From: Cryphonectria parasitica EP155
Taxonomy: Eukaryota > Ascomycota > Sordariomycetes > Diaporthales > Cryphonectriaceae
Reading direction: 5' to 3'
Length of the DNA: 64,000 nt
Assembly (NCBI RefSeq): GCF_011745365.1
Contig: NW_024468910.1
Location: 4,492,068 to 4,556,067, forward strand
The notes beneath the pieces were generated by a model. The model saw only the letters and a program-made list of their open reading frames with translations, was not told the origin of the DNA and did no database searches. Shown one piece after another: positions 1 to 9,800 of this stretch. Made by a program: the position numbers and the translations under genes. Each line of letters begins with the position of its first letter. Within the stretch, counting starts at the first letter, position 1.

Positions 1-851
1 ACACGCTGTTGAGAGTCCGGCAGAACCCTGAAGGATCTAAGCTCGACCCCGTGTTTATCCGCTTCTACTGGAAAGAAATGCTCGAATGCCTGGCTGCTGT
101 CCATGCCCATGATATCGTTCACAGCGATCTGAAGCCGGCCAATTTTGTCGTTGTCCAAGGCCGCCTGAAGCTCATCGACTTTGGGATCGCGAACGCCATC
201 CAGACCGACGAGACGGTCAATGTTCATCGCGAGACACAGATCGGCACGCCAAACTACATGTCGCCTGAAAGCCTCATGGACTCGAACCACTATGCTTTCA
301 CCTCTGCCCATGGCGGTAGATCCCTGCAGCCCGGGTCCCGAGGCCCCAAGCTGATGAAGCTCGGCAAGCCCAGCGATGTGTGGTCGCTGGGATGTATCCT
401 GTACCAGATGGTGTATGGAAACCCACCCTTTGGTCACATCCAGAATCAGATGGCCCGCTGCCAGGCCATCATCAACTGGAACCACAAGGTCGAATTTCCG
501 GAAAGGGGCTTGGGGGGCATCCGGGTCCCACCCTCGCTCCTGCGCACCATGAGGCGCTGCCTCAACCGCGAACAGCATTCGCGCCCCACGTGCGCAGAGC
601 TCTTGTCCGAGAATGACCCGTTCTTGTATCCTATGGAGTACGCTGTCGATATCCCGGGGATGGAGGACTCGCTGCCCGTAACGGAGGAGCTCCTCGGAAG
701 AATCATTCAGAGCGTGGTCACACGGTGCCGTGAGCGGCTGCCCACAGAAGGGGAGGCTGTGTCCGCGTGGCCTGCAGCGTATTGGACCAGCGTCAAAAAG
801 GCCATCGCGGCGAAGGAGGGTGGAGAGGGTGTTGCTGCAGCGGGCAGATGA
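1..851 (+). CDS. mps1: Mps1/TTK-type dual-specificity protein kinase, 3' part (5' end outside window)
   Basis: This is the C-terminal half of a protein kinase whose reading frame is open back to the window edge, so the start and the N-lobe lie upstream. Visible kinase motifs in order are the catalytic loop HSDLKPANF (Ser replaces the usual Arg of HRD, as is normal in Mps1/TTK), the magnesium-binding DFGIAN, the activation-loop end GTPNYMSPE, and DVWSLGCILYQM of subdomain IX with NPPF shortly after. IDFGIANAI and IGTPNYMSPE are typical of Mps1, the kinetochore kinase that activates the spindle checkpoint and acts in spindle-pole duplication. A 20-30 residue Gly/Ser-rich insert follows the activation segment. 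A tail of about 70 residues after the kinase domain carries no motif I recognise. The stop TGA is at 849-851. The family call is firm. Intron structure upstream cannot be seen. Confidence 0.93.
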   Translation, partial: TLLRVRQNPEGSKLDPVFIRFYWKEMLECLAAVHAHDIVHSDLKPANFVVVQGRLKLIDFGIANAIQTDETVNVHRETQIGTPNYMSPESLMDSNHYAFTSAHGGRSLQPGSRGPKLMKLGKPSDVWSLGCILYQMVYGNPPFGHIQNQMARCQAIINWNHKVEFPERGLGGIRVPPSLLRTMRRCLNREQHSRPTCAELLSENDPFLYPMEYAVDIPGMEDSLPVTEELLGRIIQSVVTRCRERLPTEGEAVSAWPAAYWTSVKKAIAAKEGGEGVAAAGR

Positions 852-1836
852 CGAACAAAGTTTGTCTGATTGAACAAAGCTTCTGCCTCTGCGTGCGACC
901 AGTATTCTACACAACAAAACCCCCTTGTAATCGACCCTGGTGCGGTGTTATTGTTATTTTTATTTTTTTTTCCCTTTGTTCTGGGACTTTTGTCTAAATG
1001 TTGGTGACGAGACATGACGGATTACGGAATGGCTGAAAAAGAATGAAGAATCACAATGTCTCACAGCAAAAGAGAGGAGGGAAGAGTTGGATAGCGGTTT
1101 CTTCTTTGTTCTGTACTCGCTTCTGAGGCAGATTATTTTCTTCATTGTTCACAGGCGCTTAGAGAGACAGAGCTCTCTTTACTTTGATACCACCTTACTA
1201 CCTCACCTGCATAGAATGATTATATCTGCTTTTTCGTCATGAGGCTTTTTTCCTCTCAACATTTCACCCAGTCTCCTCAAGGATGGGTGTGTCTGGCCAC
1301 AAATCAATCACTTCAGCGTTGCAATTGGTTGCTTGTTGCTATGGGTTAAGTTTGGTGGTTCGAACTTCATCTCTCGTCTTGCAGTCCGCCTCGTTGTATT
1401 TTGTGGTAAACATACATAGTGTTGAGAAGCAAACGCAGCGCCCTCGATGAGACGAAAGCGTGGACAAGTTTGCTAATCCACACATACGTCCCCCCCCCCC
1501 CCATGTTTCAAGCCTTCGGCGACATTGTGCTGTCCATGTCCAGCCTTGAAAAGAGATACCAATTGTCCTAGCCCCTGTCGTCCTCGCACGAGAGCCAGTC
1601 GACTTTTTCTTGGAGAGGTTCTGAGCCTCTCTTGTGCGTGAACAAGAATTGAGGTATCACCCTTTTTTTCTTTTTTTTTTTCTTCTTTCTCTACCTTCTC
1701 TCTTTTTCTTCTTTACTTCAATGTGCACAGCTCACACATGCCCACGGCCTGGTTGGTATCCAGCCTGTCCAGTATCTCTCACCCCCCCCCCCCCAAAAGG
1801 CTCCGTTTGATACACAGGCACAGACACAGAAACACT
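852..1836. other. Convergent intergenic region, mps1 / bL21m
   Basis: Both neighbouring genes end here, so this stretch should hold two 3' UTRs and poly(A) sites. It contains T-rich tracts near 950-972 and 1660-1690 and two C13 runs at about 1490-1502 and 1782-1794. No coding sequence or RNA gene was recognised. Confidence 0.6.
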
Positions 1837-2679
1837 TTACCCCTCTACCTCGGCGGGGCTCTTGATCTTCAGCTCACTGATGCGCAAGACGGTATAACGG
1901 TGCTTGCTCTTCACAGTGCGGACCCTCCTGTTCCTGCGCTTCGTCTTCTCCTTGATGCGCATGGGCTCGCTGTCGACGCCGACGACGGTGGCGCGGCACT
2001 CAAACAGCCTCTCGTCGATATAGGCGACCTCGTTGGACTCGGACTTCCGGACGGACGGGTTGGTGGGCCGCAGGGTAAAGTCGCGCGAGCCGAGCACGGA
2101 GGCGCGGTTCAGGCGCAGGACGTCGCCGGGGGCGACGCCGGGCATCAGGAAGGGGAGGCGGACCGAGTCGCCCGGGGTCACGAGGTAAGGGCGGCCGTTG
2201 ATGTGCACTGTGATGTAGTGGTTGGGCTGGGACCGCAGGAGGGGGAGGAGCTGGAGGACTGAGTCTGGGACGGGGCCTGCGGCTGCGGGCTGGGGTGTGG
2301 GCTCTGTCGGTGCCTGCCTTGAGGACGTTGGGTGGGGGCGGCCTGCTGGTGGTGATGCTGCGGCGGCGGCGGTGGCGGCGGCTGTTGGGGAGGAGGAAGA
2401 GGCTGCTGTCGTCCTGGCGTGGACAGTTGCCGAAGTCTGCTGCGCCCTTGACGACTTTAGAGAGGCGGCTGATGATGATGATGATGATGATGATATTGAC
2501 GACGAAGGTAGAGACGGCTGTGCAGACGCCGTAGTGAAGGTGTCGGTGCTGGCTTGTGGGCTGCTTGACGAGGATGAGGAAGATATCCAGCGTGCTCGGA
2601 TGGGGAGCAGGAACGTCGGGGGCAGTCGCGTCACTGGGCTGCGAAGCTCCAGCGCGGAGCGTAAGAGCGATTTGCTCAT
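1837..2679 (-). CDS. mrpl21: Mitochondrial large-subunit ribosomal protein bL21m
   Basis: A single-exon 280-residue protein. Residues 1-40 form a basic, hydroxylated presequence (MSKSLLRSALELRS, then RARWISS) expected of a mitochondrial targeting signal. A low-complexity Ser/Ala/Pro-rich linker follows to about residue 135. The C-terminal 145 residues match the bL21 fold: YITVHINGRPYLVTPGD, VLRLNRASVLGSRDFTLR, and the basic KTKRRNRRVRTVKSKHRYTVLRISEL block that contacts rRNA. Yeast Mrpl49 is the equivalent. The start at 2679 is the first ATG of the open frame and gives a full presequence. The Ser runs are encoded partly by an ATC/TCA-type trinucleotide repeat (2470-2493). The gene is the first of four minus-strand genes. 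A telomere-like 14-mer lies about 180 bp upstream. Confidence 0.9.
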   Translation of the reverse strand: MSKSLLRSALELRSPVTRLPPTFLLPIRARWISSSSSSSSPQASTDTFTTASAQPSLPSSSISSSSSSSSAASLKSSRAQQTSATVHARTTAASSSSPTAAATAAAAASPPAGRPHPTSSRQAPTEPTPQPAAAGPVPDSVLQLLPLLRSQPNHYITVHINGRPYLVTPGDSVRLPFLMPGVAPGDVLRLNRASVLGSRDFTLRPTNPSVRKSESNEVAYIDERLFECRATVVGVDSEPMRIKEKTKRRNRRVRTVKSKHRYTVLRISELKIKSPAEVEG

Positions 2680-3284
2680 CGTTGTGAAAAGTGGCTGGGC
2701 CTCGACGGTACCGCGGGTTTGGCCTGAGCTTGCTCGGCTGTTTGTGCGGTGATCTCGACCTGAGCAAAGAGAAAGTAGTTGTAGCTTCGTGGTCCGGCTT
2801 TGGAGGAGGCTCTCGCAGATATTTTGGCGCCGCGGCTGGCGTTGGTGGTCTGTGCATGTGGACCCTAACCCTCTCCACTATAGCACCTTCACTTGCTTTT
2901 CTTGGGCATACCATCATAGTGCATACACCAGACGAGAGCAAATTAGAGTCTCTCCCTTTCTCTCTCTACAACCTCTTGACATGACACGACCTTACCGGAT
3001 TTCTTCATATGTGTAGTAGGTCTCTCGCTCCATGGCGAAAATTAGCTGACAGAAGCTTGACCTTGAGACGTCTTCTCATCCTCCTATAGAGCCTACCTCC
3101 AGTCATGCGTAATGTCGTGTGCATACAGGAATATATAATTTGTACATACAGCAGACCGACCGATCTAATCATTTATACATTTCCATTCACAGCAAACGAA
3201 ACGTACCATACTCCCAGAGACCAGTATCTTGTCAAGCGACTTCCTCTGTCTCAGTTCACCAACCGCTTTCTCACACCCGCCCGG
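2680..3284. other. Intergenic: bL21m promoter and Pmp3-like 3' UTR
   Basis: The first 200-300 bases upstream of bL21m hold the ACCCTAACCCT element and pyrimidine-rich segments (2950-2975). The part near 3100-3200 is AT-richer (ATATATAATTTGTACATA) and probably belongs to the 3' UTR of the next minus-strand gene. No gene was seen. Confidence 0.5.
2859..2872 (-). promoter_or_regulatory. Telomere-like ACCCTAACCCT element upstream of bL21m
   Basis: The 14-mer TGGACCCTAACCCT lies about 180 bp before the bL21m start. The same 14 bases occur in the same orientation about 221 bp before the other ribosomal protein gene of the window, uL6. TTAGGG-repeat binding factors of the Tbf1 type regulate ribosomal protein genes in many fungi outside Saccharomyces. 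Assigning such a factor here is inference from sequence and position only. Confidence 0.5.
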
Positions 3285-3726
3285 TCAGTTCATCACGGCG
3301 CTCTGCCTCCTACTACCACCCCCACCCCCACGCCTGCTCGCGGCCGTCGAGGGGCCCCTCCTGCTGCCAACGACGCCGGAGCTCTGCCCACTCCACCGAT
3401 GGCTCGCACTACTCATCGGGCTTGACGGGCTCGAACGGCTGCTCCTCTTGGATGACCGCTTCCGCATCAGCTTGTCCTCCTTGGCCCTCTGCTCCGCCCT
3501 CCACAGCTGCCTCACCTTCTCATCGCTCGCGTCGCCGTTGATGACCTTCCTGCTGTAGATGAAAGCCTTGGGCCCGCCGGGATATCTGCCCTTCTTGACC
3601 TTGCGCTTTCTCGAGAAGTAGGTCCATGTTATGTAGAAGCCGTGCACGTGGCCCGGGATGACGCCGCATAAGAACCTGTCCGGGAGGCTGTGAGAAAGGA
3701 GAGAAATGGAAGAGGAGGACTAGGTT

Positions 3727-3759
<33 letters not shown>

Positions 3760-4000
3760 GTGTGTGTATGTGCACGTACCAGAGTGTGTTGATGAGGCAG
3801 TCCATACCGACACCCGCCACGAGCATCACGGATAATGGCGGTACTGAAAGCAATGGTCAGCCTCTAGCCGTGTGACACCCCAACTAGGGAGGAACAAAGA
3901 CGGAGCAGTGAAGGGAAGGTCTTTCTGGAATATCAATAAGAAAAAACATACAAAAAATGTTGATGCACGACAACGTGATACGCTCCAGGAAAAGACCCAT
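3285..4000 (-). CDS. Pmp3/SNA (UPF0057, stress-response RCI peptide) family membrane protein with a basic C-terminal extension
   Basis: Reconstructed as three exons: 4000-3952, 3843-3780 and 3675-3285, 167 residues. Introns are GTATGT...CAG (108 nt, branch GCTGAC) and GTACGT...CAG (104 nt). The joined protein has the two hydrophobic helices of Pmp3/SNA proteins. The first ends in the signature FLPPLSV, the second carries IPGHVHGFYI, and the spacing DCLINTLWFLCGVIPGHVHG matches the family exactly. Family members are small plasma- or vacuolar-membrane proteins linked to membrane potential and salt tolerance. Here a tail of roughly 110 residues follows, starting FSRKRKVKKGRYPGG and rich in Lys, Arg, Ser and finally Gly. 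Such a tail is longer than in Pmp3 itself and closer to the extended SNA/fungal forms. A second acceptor 12 nt upstream (exon from 3687) keeps the frame but would insert four residues into the helical hairpin, so I prefer 3675. Confidence 0.82.
3724..3770. repeat. (GT)n microsatellite inside intron 2 of the Pmp3-like gene
   Basis: A run of TG/GGTG dinucleotides fills the donor-proximal half of the 104-nt intron, read as CA-rich on the transcribed strand. It begins shortly after the GTACGT donor, so length changes here alter intron size only. Confidence 0.85.
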
Positions 4001-4634
4001 CTTGACAGACGGGCTACTGAATGTTGGCCTCTGGTTGTGGTAGGGGGATTCGGGCTTGGCCAGTACGTTCAAAATGAGGGTTCTCTTTTTCTTTCCTTCC
4101 TTTTTTTTCCCCCCCCCCCCTTTTCCCTACTAGAACTTTGAGGCGATTAAGATAAGGTTGAAGAGAAAAAATTACAAATCAATCTCTTGTTGTATGTGGT
4201 CAGTCAGAGAAGAGAGATTGAAAAAAGAGAGAAAGGCAATGTAGGCATGAACTACATACAATCAACAATGATCTGTTTACACACAATATTGCAGTGAATG
4301 TCCCCAAATACAGAGGTAGACCGCACTACAGTAAATCAACAGCTGCCCACTATGAAACTCGTAAAATCTTGGTAAATCGAAATTTGGGAGCCATGACGAC
4401 CTATCTGCAACCTTGTCCTTCCAAAGCAGGAATATGGTCAGTTCTTGGCTGCATCTGCTGCATGTGTGTGCAGTGGGTGACGTCACCTGTGCACATATTG
4501 AGCCTCAAACATTGTCACACGATACAATTTTCGAATGAAAGTTCTCTTTCTCTCTTCCACTTATCTGAAACTATAGGCCATGGTAATCACATATCTTATT
4601 AGATATCGAAGCTAGTCCTGCAATATGGCTGTCT
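4001..4634. other. Intergenic: Pmp3-like promoter and lipocalin-like 3' UTR
   Basis: A pyrimidine tract with a C12 run (about 4081-4120) sits about 100 bp upstream of the Pmp3-like start. This is a common fungal core-promoter composition. AT-rich sequence with ATTACAAATCAATC and TACATACAATC follows. No gene was recognised. Confidence 0.5.
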
Positions 4635-5563
4635 TTAGGTGTAAAGGCATCCAGACTGGCTGTCTGTCACAATCAGAGCTTCGTCTGAGCCCAGAGCTAC
4701 TGCACGCGCCACCAGAGTCTAGTATGCCCGTGTCAGCTTGATTAGCATGCTGCATGCCTGTCTGCTTTTCCCTTATATCTAAAATGATAACAGGGACCTG
4801 AAGGAAGAAGGGGGAGAAAGATAAACTCACGTCAATCTCGGTGGTCGTCAGGTTCTGCTCGCGGCTGAGTACAAACAATGTCGAAAAGTCGGGAGACTGC
4901 ACGATGGCATAGTCATCCACCACGTATTCTAAAACAGAGAAGTTATTAGCAAAGGAGAAAAAGTTGATGCTTTTTCTTGCTTTGCCTGCTTGAGGGCACT
5001 GCAGCAAACTGCCAGACTAGATATCCACTCACCCTGAACAATGTAGTTGGGCCCAGGGCAGACATCGCCGAACCCTTCCAGCGTCACCACAAAGACACCA
5101 GCATCGCCATAGGCCGCATCGGCAGCAGTCGCCGTCCCCTCGATGCTGATGGGCAGGCCCAGCTCCTGGCACTGGTTGACGACGTGGACGGTGCCGTTCT
5201 CGTTGAGCGTGTAGTTGGCGGTGATGCACTTGCAGCCGGCGTCGAAGATGGCCGTGTAGCCCGCCACCTGGTACCAGACGCCCAGGTAGGTGTCGATATC
5301 AAAGGTCGAGTCCGAGATGGGGTAGAAGCACTCGCTGTTCAAAGAAGAAGACAAGGATGGTTAGCAGGGCCTGTATTTGGTGGTAGTAGATGGGTGGCAG
5401 AGATGGGCTTCTCGATGAGAAAGAAGTTTGAATTTTCTCACCCGTCCCAGTTCGCAGAGACGACATTCGTCCCGTTGGATGTGGTGGCCCTGGGAGACAC
5501 AGACGACGCCGAGACGGCCGCAGCCAGCGACAGGGCGCATGTGAGGATCGATGTGGAATGCAT
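4635..5563 (-). CDS. Secreted lipocalin-like protein
   Basis: Four exons (5563-5442, 5334-5033, 4928-4831, 4718-4635) give 201 residues. The three introns are 104-112 nt with GTGAGA/GTGAGT donors and CAG/TAG acceptors, and the junction phases fit. Residues 1-19 (MHSTSILTCALSLAAAVSA) are a clear signal peptide, so the protein should enter the secretory pathway. The lipocalin signature LGVWYQVAGY is at 58-67, with the following strands NYTLNENGTVHVVNQCQ and GPNYIVQEYVVDDYAIVQS, and the usual closing strand TLFVLSREQNL. It ends in SGCLYT, whose Cys may pair with Cys43. Several N-x-T sequons (NGT, NYT, NLT) are present. Lipocalins bind small hydrophobic ligands in a beta-barrel. The ligand here cannot be inferred. 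Secreted lipocalin-domain proteins of this type exist in filamentous ascomycetes, mostly unstudied. Confidence 0.85.
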
Positions 5564-6810
5564 TTTCGATTGTTTGTTTGTTTGTTTTTGTGTAAGAGTA
5601 TCAGGCCTAACAGCTAATACTGCCAGAAGATGGTGATGGTGACGATGAAGACGAAGAAGCGGTGATGAACTGTCCCAAACGATTTCTCTGGATGACTCTC
5701 TCGCTATCCTTCTCTTCACTGCCGTCGCAGCCTTCCCTTCTTAAATATCCTCCTCCTCCTCGGGTAGACCACAATCAACCGAGGCCATCATCGCGATCAG
5801 CCCACCAACCTGGCTGTCTCGGTGAGCCGTCCTCGACTCACAAACATTTCTCGCATTCGCTTCGAACAAGCGCCCCTCCCCTCTGCTCCGTCGTCCCGCG
5901 TCGCCCCAGTATCCAAGTAGCGAGAGAGAGAGACAACAAGAAGAAGGAAAACAAAAAAGAAGAAAAAAGAGGAACCGTGTAGACAACAAAGCCAGCCGAT
6001 CCGGCCACGACCTTCCCTTTCCAACCTTTTCAACCCCTTTTTTCGACCCTCTCACCCTCTGTGTTTCTCTCTCACTGCTGCGGTAAAAGTTGCTGAATCC
6101 GGTATCCAGCGCGTGGAGAGGACGATACTATAGTGCATTAGAGAAGTGAGGGGTGGCCCGGCCCGCCATGCGCTCGCGATGGCGGTGTCATAGACATGGA
6201 AACCATCATCAAGAATCACGGTGGTGATCGCTCGATCTTCGGGGGCCCGGGGGCCCACTTTCCCTCTTCCATTCCAGATGGAACGCAGAACCGGGGATGA
6301 AAAGGGCCCACAACCCACTGTGCACCGGAGGTCTGTTGGTTTAGGGGCTGGTCGGCTGCGGAACGGAGACGGTTGACACTTCGGGCAGGTGGTGTTTTCC
6401 CCGTTGCTAACGAGGTGGCCCCAACAGAAAAAGCAAGAGTCCCATGCTCAGTCGCCCAAATTGCCATGACGATTTTCCATGACAATTCCTTGTTTCATGT
6501 TCGGAATGGGCAGGACATCGAAATCCGGGGTGGGAGGGACAGGATGTGGAAACAACATGTACCATCATACATACTTGATAGAGTAGTGGTAATGCTTTTA
6601 CTTTACTACAAAGCGTTGCGGCAGGGGCGCCGCGACAAACCTAATTGTAGTGAACCCGCGTGTGATTGTAACAAGGAAAAGAAGCACTCGGCTAGGTAAA
6701 CAATTATGCTCCTGGGGGTATCTCGACGCGCCCGCCTCAACAAAATACTTAGCAATGCGACGCTCCTCCAGTTTCCGGTGCCGGCGACCAGAAGACAGAA
6801 TGTAGTCACT
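5564..6810. other. Intergenic: lipocalin promoter and APC2 3' region
   Basis: About 1.25 kb with purine-rich tracts (5930-5980) and two adjacent TTTG repeats just before the lipocalin start (5570-5590). I find no further open frame with family signature, and no RNA gene. Confidence 0.5.
5741..5749 (-). promoter_or_regulatory. TATA-like element upstream of the lipocalin-like gene
   Basis: Read on the minus strand this is GATATTTAA, about 178 bp before the ATG, downstream of a Ct-rich stretch and upstream of a likely 5' UTR. Position and sequence suit a TATA box, but there is no transcript evidence. Confidence 0.4.
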
Positions 6811-9800
6811 TCATTTCTTGGCCAGCTTGTATTTCGCGCCCACAAGCTGCAGCTCTCCCGATTCCACCTTCTCCGCTAAGAACTCCTGCAGTTCCTGGTC
6901 ACTCCAGGAGAAGCCGTCGGGGATCAACGTCCTCATCATCATGGCCATCTGGCCGAGCGGCATCATAGGCATCGAGTTTGTCAGCATGCCCACGATGAAT
7001 TGCCAGTACATGGCCCTCCTCTCGTTCTCCTTGGCATCCATCGCGCTCGTCGTACCCGCCCGCTTCACACCAGAAGGCTTAGGCGGCATCCCCGCCACCT
7101 GGTGTTCTCCTTCCAGCGCTGCCGGCGCTGATGCCGAAGGATGAAGCTCCGGTCTGGTCAAAGGCGAGTCTTTCCGTTCCAGCACAACATATGTATCGGG
7201 TGAGGTGGAATAACGGGCGATAACCCCTTCCAGCTCCCAGGTCTCGAGCGCCTGGAGCACCAACTCCTCGTCCATCCCGAGGATCTCCTGGAGCTCCTGG
7301 ACGGTGCGGCGCGTTGGGCCACTGGTCCCGCCTCCTTCTGCTTCTTGATCTCCTTCGCTGTCCTGGAACGCGTAGATGACAGCTGCCTCAAAGGTCTTGC
7401 ACTCAACGTTGATGGTGCGGTCCTCCAGTTCCAGCTCAACTGTGGCCTGGCCGAGCTGGTGCAGCCAGGTGAGTTTGCGTGAGCTCTTGAGGCGTTCGTA
7501 CCCAATTTCATACTTCCCTTGCTGCTGCGCGACAGGTTGTGGCAGGTTGAAAGTCTCCTGCACAATGTCGGGCCAGTACAGACGGGACAGAATGCGCGCG
7601 TGGTATGGCACCTGCCCTTGCTCCTCTTCGTCCAGGTCCAGCTGCCTCCCCATGTCCATGTATGTGGGTGGTGTGGCTGGTGTTCCAAATGTCCTCGCAG
7701 GCTGCGCAGGCTGACCAAGCTGGACCCTGCGGATTCGCGTGTCAACTTTTCGCGAGTCGTAAATGTCCTTGATCATCACCTCGCAGTTCTGCAGTGCCGA
7801 TTCACTGAAGCGCTTCTGCAGGAGATCAAGTACTCGTTGCTCCTGTGCAAAATCTGTCTGGTTGGACAAGAGGTGCTCAGAAATGATATTTTGGAACTCT
7901 TTGATGAAGACTTCTTCAGACCCAAGCGTGCTGATAAGAGTGCCGATGACATCCTCGGACTTGGGCCGTCTGTAATTGATACCTGCGTCCACAGGATCCG
8001 GGACCCAGTTGAGATCATCCCAGTCAAGGTCATCCTCGTCAACGTCCGTTCGTCGCTGCTGATCTGGATCATTGAGAAGCACGGCAAGCTCGACCAGTTT
8101 CTTACATGCACCATCGTCAGAAGGAGGAGGAGGAGAAGATGACTTCTCCGCCGCCTCGACCTCCTCTGGACTCGCGAGCAGACCCGTGACCACAATACGG
8201 ACGGCGTCCTCTCGCTGAACGAGATAAAGCTGGAGGGATGGGACCACGCGGCTCAGGAGGACCTTGGAGTGGTCAAGAGCATGGAAAGCACGAATCATGG
8301 AGATGTAGACCCGCAATATGTCCAACGTAGACCGCGCCGGGTGCAACAGGCGGTTCTGGAGCGCAGAGGAAAAGGCCTCCGTCAGTTGCCAGCGCCGCTG
8401 AGGGGTCGTAACGCTGGCCTTGAGGTCATCGAGTGCGCCCTTGCTTGCCGGCCACGCAAGCACGATGTCGAAGAGCTCCGAGGTTCGCAGAGCAGCGATA
8501 CGTCCAATCCCTGTCTCTTTCCACTGCTGTACATAGGCCAGGGATACAATCTTGGACTTCGTGCTCGTCTTTTCGACGCGACTTAGCACCTCCAATGCCA
8601 GACGGGCAAAGCAATTTTCTATCCAATTGCAGAGCGACAGAATGCACCATGAGGCCTGGGAGAGGCCCAGGGTTCTGATGACCTCCCTATTCAGCCCGCG
8701 TCCGCCGCTCTCGAATTTTGAGGGACATCTCCAGACCCGGGCGTACGACTGGTGAACGTACTCGGTCATCTTCTTGTCCATGATCTCGGCAAACAACACC
8801 TGGAAGCTCTCACCAGCCATGCCGACCTGATTCAGCGCCTCGACAAGCTGAAGGAGACGCTCTCGTGCGTCCCCACCACCGATGCTTCCCCACTTGGACG
8901 ACTGACGAGCAGACTTGGTTTTCGTCTCTGCCCTCGGCATCTGCAGTGTCTGTTCTATGAGAGGATCAAAGACGGCGCGCATGACTGGTAATATGGGACC
9001 TGCAGCATCGGCGACCAAAGCATGCAGATCGTGCGTGAACCGTATGAAGACGGCATCTGACATAGTATTTGGATCCCCTGAGCAGTTACCCTGCTCCATA
9101 GCCCGTATAATTGGGGACAGGCGGGCAAAGTACTGCCGAAAGGTCGACTGAAGGTGCTGTGCAGTCCTTTGAAGGGCAGCCATAGGGCCGCCTTCCATGA
9201 CATGCTCAACACCATCCTCGCCATGAACAGCAACCCGTCTGCACGCCCTGGCAAGATAGCGATGTTCATGGTCGATGAAGTGCGCTCTCACTTGATGGCT
9301 ATGCCAGGCCAAGACGTCGTAGGGATTGCCAGCGCCATGGCCCAGTTGTCCAGCCTGGACGACTTTGGCAAGTGCAAAACTGAACTCATCCTCCTGGGCC
9401 TGGGACGCGAAGTGGAGCTCAGGGGCAGAGGAGGGTGTCCCGTCAGACTCTCGCAGTGGCACACCAGAGGATAGATCTAGCGTCGAGGTGACAATAACCC
9501 AGGCAGAGGCTAGTTGGCCCGTCTCATCTTCAGCTGATAGCGTGCCCCTGCCGAAGATTGGCTGTGACAGAGGAGATGCAGTCCAGAAGGACGTCGCTGC
9601 ACTGGGGGAATACGTGGACGCCTCGGTAAATTGGTGTCCGACAATAGTGTGACCCTGGTCGTTGCCTGCCCTGGACCGCGGCTGGGACTGCGAGTGCGAC
9701 TGCGACTGCGACTGCGACTGCGACTGCGACTGCGACTGCGCTGACTGTGACAGGACGGACTGAAATGGCGGCGTCGAAGCTGAAAGAGGGTGATTTGTCG

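Noticed and set aside
1320..1360. GGTTCGAAC-like string that resembles a tRNA B box
   Set aside because: There is no matching A box or acceptor-stem pairing around it. Similar isolated strings near 12470, 29871 and 35325 also fail to fold as tRNA.
1723..2262. Plus-strand frame of 179 codons opposite bL21m
   Set aside because: It is the antisense shadow of the bL21m coding region, which explains its Asp/Val/Gly-rich composition.
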